A stretch of DNA of 64,000 bases from RGIG4079 sp045596365 (GTDB lineage: Bacteria; Bacteroidota; Bacteroidia; Bacteroidales; Muribaculaceae). Both the position numbers and the translations under genes were made by a program. The notes beneath the pieces were generated by a model that was given only the letters and a program-made list of their open reading frames with translations, did not search any database and was not told where the DNA came from. Positions 35,233 to 43,318 of the stretch are shown here, piece by piece (within the stretch, counting starts at the first letter, position 1; the number at the start of each line of letters is the position of its first letter). The stretch lies in contig JAZOCE010000023.1 in the NCBI GenBank assembly GCA_045596365.1, positions 55,826 to 119,825 on the forward strand, given 5' to 3'.

Positions 35233-37569
35233 ATGAGATTATCAGATCTTAAAACTGGCGAAACCGGTATAATAGTAAAGATATTAGGACATGGCGCTTT
35301 TCGCAAACGAGTTCTTGAAATGGGCTTTGTGAAAGGTCGTCCTATTACAGCTATTTTGAGCGCTCCGTTGCGAGATCCTATTAAATATAGTCTCATGGGC
35401 TATGAGATATCTTTGAGACGTAGTGAAGCACGTCTTGTAGAGGTTATCCCTGTCAAAGATGCTGATGCCAATAATCTCCCTGATTTTACACACTTAAATG
35501 TTTTGGCTGAAGAAGATGACTTTTCTCGAGAATATCGAGGCTTGAGTCATACGATTAATATAGCCCTTATCGGGAACCCAAATTGTGGTAAAACCTCGTT
35601 GTTTAATATCGCATCAGGGGCACATGAGCATGTGGGGAATTATAGTGGAGTTACTGTTGATGCAAAGCAAGGTCGATTTGAATATGGCGGATATAAATTC
35701 AATATAGTTGATTTGCCTGGGACATATTCATTGTCGGCTTATTCTCCGGAGGAATTATATGTTCGTCGATATCTGAAAGATGAGATGCCTGATGTTATTG
35801 TAAATGTTGTTGATGCATCTAATCTTGAGCGAAATCTATATTTGAGTACAGAGTTGATTGACATGGACCGCAGTATGGTGATTGCACTCAATATGTATGA
35901 TGAGTTGCTTAATACCGGTGCGACATTTGACTATGATACTCTTGGAAATATGATAGGTGTACCTGTTGTACCTACAATCTCTCGAACAGGAGAGGGTGTA
36001 GAGGAATTGTTTAATCGCATTATTGAGGTCTATGAGGGACGAGACAAGTCGGTGCGTCATGTACATGTTAATCTTGGCAGTGATATAGAAGTCGGAGTAA
36101 GAGTGTTGAAAGATGTTCTGAAACAAGATAAATCAATTGAAGCTCATTTCTCTCCTCGATACCTCGCTATCAAGTTTCTTGAACGAGATAGAGAGGTGGA
36201 ACAATTACTAAAAGAAACATCATCAGATTATCAGAGACTCATTGAGTTACGCGACAAAGAAACTCGTAGGATAGAGCGATTATATGAAGAAGATATAACA
36301 TCAGCTATTGCCAATGAGAAATATGGATTTATTGCCGGAGCGCTTGCTGAGACAATGACCGAAAAAGAAAAAGATGTGGCACAATCAACTCGACAAATTG
36401 ATGCATTGGTAACAAGCAAATTATTTGGCTTTCCTATCTTTTTTGCGATAATGTTTTTTATCTTTTGGGCGACATTTCAAGTGGGGGCTTACCCCATGGA
36501 GTGGATTGATGCCGGAGTAAAATTCTTGGATGGATGGGTAAATAATATAATGGCTGATGGACCATTAAAATCTCTTATTTCTGATGGAATAATAGGGGGA
36601 GTAGGTGGGGTAATTGTATTTCTTCCTAATATTTTGATATTATATTTCTTTATTTCCTTCATGGAAGATTCCGGATATATGGCTCGTGCAGCATTTATCA
36701 TGGATAGGATGATGCACAAAATAGGGTTACATGGCAAGTCATTTATTCCGTTGATTATGGGTTTTGGTTGTAATGTCCCTGCAATATTAGCAACTCGAGC
36801 CATAGAGAGTAAGAGCAGTCGCATAATAACGATGCTCATAAATCCGTTTATGTCATGTTCTGCCCGTTTGCCCATTTACTTATTGCTTGCCGGAGCGTTT
36901 TTTAGCAAATATGCGGCTATTGTATTATTTGGCTTATATATATTGGGCATACTTATAGCTATCGTTACCGCAAGGATTTTGCGTAAATTTTATTTCAGAG
37001 AAGATGAAACACCATTTGTGATGGAATTACCTCCTTATCGCATGCCGACGATGAAAACATCGTTGATGCACATGTGGGATAAAGGGGCTCAATATCTTCG
37101 TAAGATGGGAGGAATAATTCTCTTTGCGAGTATCATTGTTTGGGCATTAAACTATTTCCCTCATCATGATGCTGTTGCAGATACTCCCTCTGAAATAATC
37201 GCAAATTCTTCTCCTGAAATTAACCCTGAAACTGATTCATTCCTTGAAATGATGGGTAAAGCGGTTAATCCGGTAATGCAACCATTGGGATTTCATTGGC
37301 GAGCAACAGTAGCAATAGTTGCAGGTATCCCGGCAAAAGAGATTGTCGTTTCTACGCTTGGTGTTGTTGATGGAACTAATGAGTTTTCAATTGCTTCGGC
37401 ATTGAGTTTTATGGTGTTTGTGTTGCTCTATTGCCCATGTATAGCATCAATAACAGCAATAGTGAAAGAGTCGGGCAGTTGGAAATATGGGGCATTTTCC
37501 GTTCTATACAACACTCTTGTGGCGTGGCTCGCAGCCTTCTTCATCTACCACCTTGCCCTATTATTTTAG
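35233..37569 (+). CDS. feoB: FeoA-FeoB fusion, ferrous iron transporter
   Basis: A 778-residue ferrous iron uptake protein with FeoA fused to the N-terminus of FeoB, an arrangement known in Bacteroidetes. Residues 1-75 are the SH3-like FeoA domain (MRLSDLKTGETGIIVKILG). The G-protein domain begins about 110 with GNPNCGKTSLF (G1), GNYSGVTVD (G2) and DLPGTYSLSAYSPEE (G3). The membrane domain (about 395-775) has the two Gate motifs with the conserved Cys: GFGCNVPAI and the CSARLPIYL segment, plus the late YCPCIASI. The last 25 or so codons are visibly more GC-rich than the rest of the gene, which may mark a recombination joint with the downstream island. Confidence 0.95.
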   Translation: MRLSDLKTGETGIIVKILGHGAFRKRVLEMGFVKGRPITAILSAPLRDPIKYSLMGYEISLRRSEARLVEVIPVKDADANNLPDFTHLNVLAEEDDFSREYRGLSHTINIALIGNPNCGKTSLFNIASGAHEHVGNYSGVTVDAKQGRFEYGGYKFNIVDLPGTYSLSAYSPEELYVRRYLKDEMPDVIVNVVDASNLERNLYLSTELIDMDRSMVIALNMYDELLNTGATFDYDTLGNMIGVPVVPTISRTGEGVEELFNRIIEVYEGRDKSVRHVHVNLGSDIEVGVRVLKDVLKQDKSIEAHFSPRYLAIKFLERDREVEQLLKETSSDYQRLIELRDKETRRIERLYEEDITSAIANEKYGFIAGALAETMTEKEKDVAQSTRQIDALVTSKLFGFPIFFAIMFFIFWATFQVGAYPMEWIDAGVKFLDGWVNNIMADGPLKSLISDGIIGGVGGVIVFLPNILILYFFISFMEDSGYMARAAFIMDRMMHKIGLHGKSFIPLIMGFGCNVPAILATRAIESKSSRIITMLINPFMSCSARLPIYLLLAGAFFSKYAAIVLFGLYILGILIAIVTARILRKFYFREDETPFVMELPPYRMPTMKTSLMHMWDKGAQYLRKMGGIILFASIIVWALNYFPHHDAVADTPSEIIANSSPEINPETDSFLEMMGKAVNPVMQPLGFHWRATVAIVAGIPAKEIVVSTLGVVDGTNEFSIASALSFMVFVLLYCPCIASITAIVKESGSWKYGAFSVLYNTLVAWLAAFFIYHLALLF

Positions 37570-37766
37570 CTTTAAATTATTTTCATTGCTATTGTGTGTT
37601 GCAAAAAATCCCTATCGTGTAACGGCAACACCGCACACGACTCCTTTGTGTTCGATTGCGAACTCAAAGTGTGCATATACTCAATTAGCGGGGTTGTGTA
37701 ACTCATAAATATTCTTTTGTTTTTCCGCAATGTTGGACTATTCAGGTCTTTTAATATTTTCAGATA

Positions 37767-37796
37767 TTGAACCAATCCATTTTGTTTGTAATTTTG
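37767..37796 (+). promoter_or_regulatory. Promoter of the AraC-type regulator
   Basis: TTG at 37767-37769, 19 bp, TAATTTTG at 37789-37796, then a 24-base leader to the ATG at 37821. Confidence 0.55.
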
Positions 37797-37820
37797 TATT
37801 CTTACAATTTATTTCGGTGT

Positions 37821-38687
37821 ATGAAAACAGTGCAGAATACCATTCCGGCAGTATCACTTGAAGATGGTGTTGTCCTCAAATCAATTGTTCAACAGGAACA
37901 AGTTGCCAAGTATCTTCAACCTCATAGGATGGAGTTGGGCTGTTTGTGGATTATCACCAAAGGCACTGCTCGCCTATCTATCAACTTATCTGAATACTCT
38001 CTTCTTCCGAATAGTATTGTAATGATTTTTCCCAACAGTATTATTCAGATTGCGAATGCAAGTGAGGATTTTGCGTGCGATGTAATTGCATTCTCGCCCG
38101 ACTATGTGCAGGATTTTGATTTAGTGCGCCAGATAGTTTCCAATATGGAGACAATCAGCGCAAATCCTGTTGTCGGATTGTTTTCTGATGAATCTGTTTT
38201 TGTAACCGAGCTCTATTCTACTTTTTCACGCATCTATCATCGTTCAAGGCTTCAACCTTCGGACAATCACGGTTTGTTGAAGAATCTGCTGATGTCATTC
38301 TTCTATGGTGTATGCTCCATCTACGACAATCATCGTATGATGGGAAAAGAGATTGAATTATCGCGAAAAAAGCAGATTGTTCGTGATTATATTTCGCTTG
38401 TTTTCAAACACTATGACAAAGAGCGTAGTGTGGGCTGGTATGCCTCGAAACTTTGCATTACTCCCACCTATTTGAATGTGGCAGTTAAAGATGTGCGAGG
38501 GGTGCCGGCATCGAAAATCATATCCGATGCCGTTGTCCTCTATGCAAAATCCAAACTGAAATCTTCCTCCGATACTGTGCGGCAAATATCAGACTCATTG
38601 AACTTCCCGAACGCCTCATTCTTTGCCAAGTTCTTCAAACGAGAGACAGGGTTATCACCTACCGAGTATCGTGAACGAAACATTTAG
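37821..38687 (+). CDS. AraC-family transcriptional regulator
   Basis: A 288-residue regulator. The N-terminal cupin-like sensor domain (about 15-150) contains KGTARLSINLSEYSLLPNSI, and a C-terminal AraC double helix-turn-helix (about 190-285) contains WYASKLCITPTYLNVAVKDVRG and the final ETGLSPTEYR motif. I use the ATG at 37821 (MKTVQNTIPA), since the longer ORF from 37767 would begin inside the promoter. It converges on the efflux operon: its TAG overlaps the stop of the MFS gene in TTTAG. The neighbourhood suggests it controls that operon, though it is not divergent from its promoter. Codons are more GC-rich than in feoB and the genes further left. Confidence 0.88.
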   Translation: MKTVQNTIPAVSLEDGVVLKSIVQQEQVAKYLQPHRMELGCLWIITKGTARLSINLSEYSLLPNSIVMIFPNSIIQIANASEDFACDVIAFSPDYVQDFDLVRQIVSNMETISANPVVGLFSDESVFVTELYSTFSRIYHRSRLQPSDNHGLLKNLLMSFFYGVCSIYDNHRMMGKEIELSRKKQIVRDYISLVFKHYDKERSVGWYASKLCITPTYLNVAVKDVRGVPASKIISDAVVLYAKSKLKSSSDTVRQISDSLNFPNASFFAKFFKRETGLSPTEYRERNI

Positions 38688-40354
38688 GGTGCTGCCGAAT
38701 CTGGCAACAATCGTTTGCGTCTTCCCTCATAAGGGAAAATCAGTGCAAATATTATCACGGCAATACCTCCGTAGATTGTCCAACCCGAAATCTCTTTCAG
38801 CGCAACAAGCGTAGCCTGTAACTGTACGCTACCTTTTGCCGACATTGATGCCATCTGTGTAGCCTCAACATAACTCTTGCCCTGCATCACCATACCCATC
38901 TGTGTGCGTTGGAACGAAGATGCCGCAGCGGAATTACTTACATCCATATCTTGGGCATAACGCTCAATGTGATTTTGTGAGCGTTGATACACAGCATTGG
39001 AATAGAGAGATGAACCTCCCACGGGACCTAATACGGCTCGAAACATCAACATTATAAATACCCACGAACCGAGTTGCTTGCCTGCATCCAAATCATTCAT
39101 TCCCATACATCCGCAGTAGGCATATATCATCCACATTCCTGCTCCTCGTAGCACCGTAGGCAAAATCATCATCTCGTAGGTTGCCATTCCCTGATATAGG
39201 AAATACATATATATGGACGAGGCTGTTATTAGCGTAAAACCTCCTACAATCACCCAACGATGATGTGTCCCTTTCTTGATGAGTGTGATATTGACAACCA
39301 TTGCAATAAAGAACCCAAGTATTTGCCAATTACCCATTGATGCAGTCTGCACCGAATCGAGTTTCATTGCCATACCCATAAAGGCGGACGAAAGAGCCGA
39401 TGAGGAGTTGAGTATCATCACCAAAGTGAAGAATACGGCAGCCATTTTTACACTTGGAGCTGTAAACGCCTTGGGATCAATGAATCTCTTTCGGCTGAAA
39501 CAGTGTTGTAGAATAAATGTACCAGCGCTGACAAGAGCCACTCCAGCAGCCAACGAAATGCGCCAATCTTCAAACCAATCGTAAGTCTTGCCGTATACAA
39601 AGACAAAGGTCAGCGAGAAGAAAAATGCAGTTGCTGCCAAGGCTTGACCCAATGGTGGCCACACAATTTTGGATTTATCACGGGTATGCGAGGGCACCAT
39701 CATCAGCATAACCAACAAGATTGCAACCAAAACATATATTGCCACATACCAATGGGCGTATTGCCAACGGTATTCGTATGCAATCTTTGATGTGAGATAT
39801 GAACCCACCTGACCAATGGTCAGGAAAATAAAGAATGTTACACTCTGCAACATTGCACGACCTTGATTCTTCTTTTTTTTCTCTTCAGGAGATACATCTC
39901 CTGAAGGCGATAGCATCGACATAGGATCAATACCTGCAAAGTGCTTAATTAGGCTGAATATCGTATTCAACATAACAAACACTCGTGCTACACCCATTGC
40001 AAAACTACACATCGAGAGCACAATAACCGATTCTGTATATCCACAGACGATGTTAAGTGCTAACATTATGGTGAATCCCATTATGTATATTCGTCTTGCT
40101 CCAAACGATTGTAGTACGGGCAATACATAAGGACCAGCTATCACCAATCCGATGGCAGCAGCAAAGGTTGCCATCATTATATGCTCGGAGAGTATGCCCA
40201 ATCCGCCCACAATATCGGCAGCGTTACTACTGTAAGCACCACTCAGGAACATTGTGGGAATAAAGATGAAGAAGAACATTAAGCCGCCCAGCCACTTTGG
40301 AACCCAATCGTAGAAAAGTTTTGGGCGGGGAGTGTTAGCGGTTTCTGCTGTCAT
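38684..40354 (-). CDS. DHA2-type MFS drug exporter (EmrB-like)
   Basis: A 556-residue major facilitator with about 14 membrane helices, the DHA2 drug:H+ antiporter layout. The N-terminus is WVPKWLGGLMFFFIFIPTMF, and the helix-2/3 loop with GARRIYIMG fits the family's motif A in degenerate form. The central charged loop carries SPEEKKKKNQGRAM. A long C-terminal amphipathic/periplasmic segment (about 450-515) is rich in Gln and Ser. It forms a tripartite efflux system with the EmrA-like adaptor and TolC-like channel genes directly upstream. Substrates are unknown; hydrophobic antibacterials or bile-type compounds are usual for such systems. Confidence 0.88.
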   Translation of the reverse strand: MTAETANTPRPKLFYDWVPKWLGGLMFFFIFIPTMFLSGAYSSNAADIVGGLGILSEHIMMATFAAAIGLVIAGPYVLPVLQSFGARRIYIMGFTIMLALNIVCGYTESVIVLSMCSFAMGVARVFVMLNTIFSLIKHFAGIDPMSMLSPSGDVSPEEKKKKNQGRAMLQSVTFFIFLTIGQVGSYLTSKIAYEYRWQYAHWYVAIYVLVAILLVMLMMVPSHTRDKSKIVWPPLGQALAATAFFFSLTFVFVYGKTYDWFEDWRISLAAGVALVSAGTFILQHCFSRKRFIDPKAFTAPSVKMAAVFFTLVMILNSSSALSSAFMGMAMKLDSVQTASMGNWQILGFFIAMVVNITLIKKGTHHRWVIVGGFTLITASSIYMYFLYQGMATYEMMILPTVLRGAGMWMIYAYCGCMGMNDLDAGKQLGSWVFIMLMFRAVLGPVGGSSLYSNAVYQRSQNHIERYAQDMDVSNSAAASSFQRTQMGMVMQGKSYVEATQMASMSAKGSVQLQATLVALKEISGWTIYGGIAVIIFALIFPYEGRRKRLLPDSAAP

Positions 40355-40359
40355 TGTCG

Positions 40360-41400
40360 TTAATCATTAATAGTTTCAACTACTGCCATCATTCCTGCGG
40401 CAAGTTTTCTATTATCCTCTTTTGAGAGGTGTGTAAAATCAATGCGAACCGGTATGCGTTGTTGAATCTTTACAAAGTTTCCTGCCGAGTTATCGGTTGG
40501 AACCATCGAGTATTTAGAACCCGTTGCGGCTGAAATATGTGTAATGATACCCTCAAATTGCTCATCTGGCCACGCATCAATAGTAACCTTAACTCGCTGA
40601 CCAACTGTCAGCTCTTTGATTTGAGTCTCTTTGTAATTGGCTATAATCCACTTTTGTTCATCTGGCAGAATATTCGTAATGGTTTGCCCTGCATTAACCA
40701 ACTGACCAACCTCTAAAGCTCGACGACCTAACCAGCCATCGCAGGGGGCAGTAATGACGGTGTATGATAGATTAAGCTTTGCCATATCAACTGCTGCCGT
40801 AGCACGCAGAATGGCAGCCTCAATACTCTCTGTTTTGGTAACGACCTCTGTTACTGAAGAGTTTGCTGTGCGTTTTTGCTGCCTAACAGATTCCAATTTG
40901 GCCTCCAATGCAATAAGTTCTGTTTCGACCTGCTCTAGTTGAATTGGTGTAGCGGCATTACGCTCAACAAGATTCTCAAAGCGAGCCTTGTCCTTTCGCA
41001 GTTTGGCTATGCGAGCCTCAATTTCAGCAATCGAGGAGTCAAAAACCAAAACGCTGTTTTCAGTTCGGTCAAGCGTTGCTCCGATTGTACTCTTACCTGC
41101 TTCTGCATCTTTGAGCATTGCCTCAGCCTCCATCAAACGAATCTTATACTCGCGATTATCGATGATAAGCAGTGTGTCGCCCTTGTGAACATATTGATGC
41201 TCGGTAAATCTAATCTCATCAATATATCCCGGCACTTTCACATTGATCGCCGACAGATATTGTTCAACTTGTGCGTCGTCAGTAGTGGTTGTTGAATCAA
41301 ATCCAAAAAAGAGTGTCCCAATCCACACCAAACCTCCTATGAGGATGGTTGCACCCAAAATGGTAAATATCTTACCCGATTTATTCTTTTTCTGTTCCAT
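40360..41400 (-). CDS. EmrA/HlyD-type membrane fusion protein
   Basis: The periplasmic adaptor of the efflux system, 346 residues. It has one N-terminal membrane anchor (GKIFTILGATILIGGLVWIG, about 9-28), a first biotinyl-lipoyl-like half (NVKVPGYIDEIRFTEHQYVHKGD), a coiled-coil hairpin (about 80-195), a second lipoyl half with TVITAPCDGWLGRRALEVGQLV, and a beta-barrel domain. It is inserted in the inner membrane through the N-terminus, not lipid-anchored. It starts 24 bases after the TolC-like gene and ends five bases before the MFS gene, so all three are one operon. Confidence 0.9.
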   Translation of the reverse strand: MEQKKNKSGKIFTILGATILIGGLVWIGTLFFGFDSTTTTDDAQVEQYLSAINVKVPGYIDEIRFTEHQYVHKGDTLLIIDNREYKIRLMEAEAMLKDAEAGKSTIGATLDRTENSVLVFDSSIAEIEARIAKLRKDKARFENLVERNAATPIQLEQVETELIALEAKLESVRQQKRTANSSVTEVVTKTESIEAAILRATAAVDMAKLNLSYTVITAPCDGWLGRRALEVGQLVNAGQTITNILPDEQKWIIANYKETQIKELTVGQRVKVTIDAWPDEQFEGIITHISAATGSKYSMVPTDNSAGNFVKIQQRIPVRIDFTHLSKEDNRKLAAGMMAVVETIND

Positions 41401-41424
41401 TGTTTATTCCTTTTACTTTGTTTG

Positions 41425-42777
41425 TTAATCAGTTAAGCGATTTAATTGTCCTGTCAATTTCAATAGAGAAAGTTCTGATACCATATATTTGTAGAGTGCC
41501 GATATATATCCGTTCTGTGCCTCTGTCATACGCATCTCATCTTGCAGCAGGTCGCTCATTGACGCCACCCCCTCTTTGTATTGGTCTGATGTTACAAGAT
41601 AGACGCTCTCTGCCAAGCGGTAATTCTCTCGCTGACGCTCGGCATTACGAATGTTATTGTGCCAATCATTAAGCGAGTTTTGATATTGTGTCTGAAGTTT
41701 CTTTTCAGTATCTGCAATGGTTGTTTGAAGTTGGGTATATTGAGCCGCCACTTTGCGGGATTTATTTCGCTTTGCCAATCCGTCAAAAATAGGCACATTC
41801 AGCTGTAACCCCCAATAGGTATGGTTATACCACTTATTTGTCGGGTGCGTATGAAAATAGTTCTCAAACTTGTCGGTGAAAGCCGTCCACTGTGTTGCTC
41901 CTACCAACGAGAGTGTAGGCAAATACCCCTGATTAATCATCTTCTTCTGTTTCTGCAACACCTCTGATTGCATATTAAGCAATTGCAATTCATATAGGTT
42001 AGGGGAGAGACCACGCAACAGATAACTGTCGTCATAATCCATATAACCTTTAAGTGTAGATAACAATATTGGTGTATCGGGGGCGAAATCGAGCGTATAG
42101 CGTAATAGATTTAGTTGCTGCTCATACATTGCCTCGGCATTGGTAAGTTGTGTGCGTAGATTCTCCAAATTTATATCTACACGCTGCACATCTACTTTCA
42201 ATGCCATATCATTATCATAAAATGCTGAAGTGATACTCTTCAATGACTCCATTCGCCCAATATTTGAGCGTATGAGTTCTATCTGCTTGGCAGTAGTTTG
42301 AGCTAAATAATAGAGTTTAGAGATTTCTACCGTCAAATCCTCTTTAGCTTTCTCATAAGATGCCTCACTAATCTCCTTCATCTTGTCGGCAATCTGAATT
42401 CCCGTATAGAGTGTTTGATTATAAAGAGGCATCGAAAATTGAAACCCTCCCGTTGTTTGAAAATCCAAGCCTTGACCTACCATATATGGAGCATCAACGC
42501 CCAACAACTTACTTAGGTTTGAACCATCTGTAACAGATGTGGCTCGTTCAACATTGTGGACGAAATTTGCATATCCTTGAATAACGGGAATCAGTTTATG
42601 CCGATTCTCACTCTGTCCAATCTCAGCAATGTGAATATCCTGCTGCTTTTGCTGTAGCGTGAGATTATTCTCAATGCCAATTTTGATGCACCGTTTTAGT
42701 GTGAGAGTGTCGCTTTGAGCAATACACTCTACAGCTCCGATGGTGAACATCATTACTAATAAACTTTTCAGTTTCAT
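41425..42777 (-). CDS. TolC-family outer-membrane efflux channel
   Basis: A 450-residue outer-membrane factor and first gene of the efflux operon. The signal peptide is MKLKSLLVMMFTIGAVECIA. Two OEP repeats follow (about 25-210 and 230-440), each with long heptad-rich helices and short beta strands such as FQTTGGFQFSMPLYNQTLYTG and the mirrored YWGLQLNVPIFDGLAKRNK (positions cited as the barrel strands). The missing lipobox means it is not lipid-anchored, unlike many NodT-type homologues. No convincing promoter of the TAnnTTTG type was found in the 120 bases upstream. Confidence 0.9.
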   Translation of the reverse strand: MKLKSLLVMMFTIGAVECIAQSDTLTLKRCIKIGIENNLTLQQKQQDIHIAEIGQSENRHKLIPVIQGYANFVHNVERATSVTDGSNLSKLLGVDAPYMVGQGLDFQTTGGFQFSMPLYNQTLYTGIQIADKMKEISEASYEKAKEDLTVEISKLYYLAQTTAKQIELIRSNIGRMESLKSITSAFYDNDMALKVDVQRVDINLENLRTQLTNAEAMYEQQLNLLRYTLDFAPDTPILLSTLKGYMDYDDSYLLRGLSPNLYELQLLNMQSEVLQKQKKMINQGYLPTLSLVGATQWTAFTDKFENYFHTHPTNKWYNHTYWGLQLNVPIFDGLAKRNKSRKVAAQYTQLQTTIADTEKKLQTQYQNSLNDWHNNIRNAERQRENYRLAESVYLVTSDQYKEGVASMSDLLQDEMRMTEAQNGYISALYKYMVSELSLLKLTGQLNRLTD

Positions 42778-43001
42778 TTTACACCTATTTTTTATTCATT
42801 AAACTCGGTGCAAAATTCTACAAAACCTCAAGGCGATAGAATATCTGAAACTGCATATAGCCGCTCCATATCGAAACAAAAAAATTAAAAAGTGTTTTAT
42901 GAGAATAGACAATAATACAAATAGACCAACAGGTTTAGTTTATTCCATTGGCTATATACCCAAAACGGACTAAACTTATTTGTGCATTGACAGCGCAAAA
43001 T

Positions 43002-43048
43002 ATGCTGGCGAAAAAAGAAATCATTGCAACTTCTCTTTTCGTCAGCAT
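43002..43048 (+). terminator. Inverted repeat, possible terminator
   Basis: ATGCTGGCGAAAA (43002-43014) and TTTTCGTCAGCAT (43036-43048) are 13-bp arms with one G-T pair and a 21-base loop, followed by TATTTTTAT. No gene ends just upstream on this strand, so it may be a leftover of a lost gene. Confidence 0.4.
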
Positions 43049-43056
43049 TATTTTTA

Positions 43057-43064
43057 TACCTTTG
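43057..43064 (+). promoter_or_regulatory. Possible -7 promoter element upstream of PEGA-SUMF1 gene
   Basis: TACCTTTG is an exact -7 match, 255 bases before the candidate start codon; the -33 region is weak. It may once have served the intact gene. Confidence 0.3.
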
Positions 43065-43318
43065 TGGTGTCGGAAGTGAAAGAAAATAGATACTACGACA
43101 GAAAATTTTGTTGTGGTATTTTTGCATTACTATTTTTCTTAAATCTCCGATTTTGTATGCAAATTGTATGTGATAATAATTTAGCAATACGCTTAAATGT
43201 TGATATAATACATTGGCAAACAAGCAGATATTTAAGGTTGGTAGATTGGGATATAATTTACGATAAGTAAAAAGGGTGTGGAACGGTAACACGCAAAGTT
43301 ACTATCACAGAAGGGCAG

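Larger units (their letters stand above)
42778..43318. other. Gene-free 541-bp stretch between efflux operon and PEGA-SUMF1 gene
   Basis: Open frames on both strands here are short and resemble nothing. The region is AT-rich. It holds the upstream region of the efflux operon, one long inverted repeat (43002-43048), a possible promoter -7 element (43057-43064), and, at its right end from about 43280, in-frame PEGA-like coding sequence (TRKVTITEGQ) without a start codon, preceded by an in-frame stop at 43268-43270. Confidence 0.6.

Noticed and set aside
37572..37775. Minus-strand frame of 67 codons between feoB and the AraC gene
   Set aside because: No promoter, no recognisable motif, odd composition and overlap with the AraC promoter; more likely leftover DNA at the island border.
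42897..43292. 131-codon minus-strand frame and a 96-codon plus-strand frame in the gap before the PEGA-SUMF1 gene
   Set aside because: They overlap each other, are rich in Cys/Tyr/Phe as random AT-rich frames are, and show no domain or start signals. The plus frame is in phase with the SUMF1 gene but separated by a stop and not PEGA-like.
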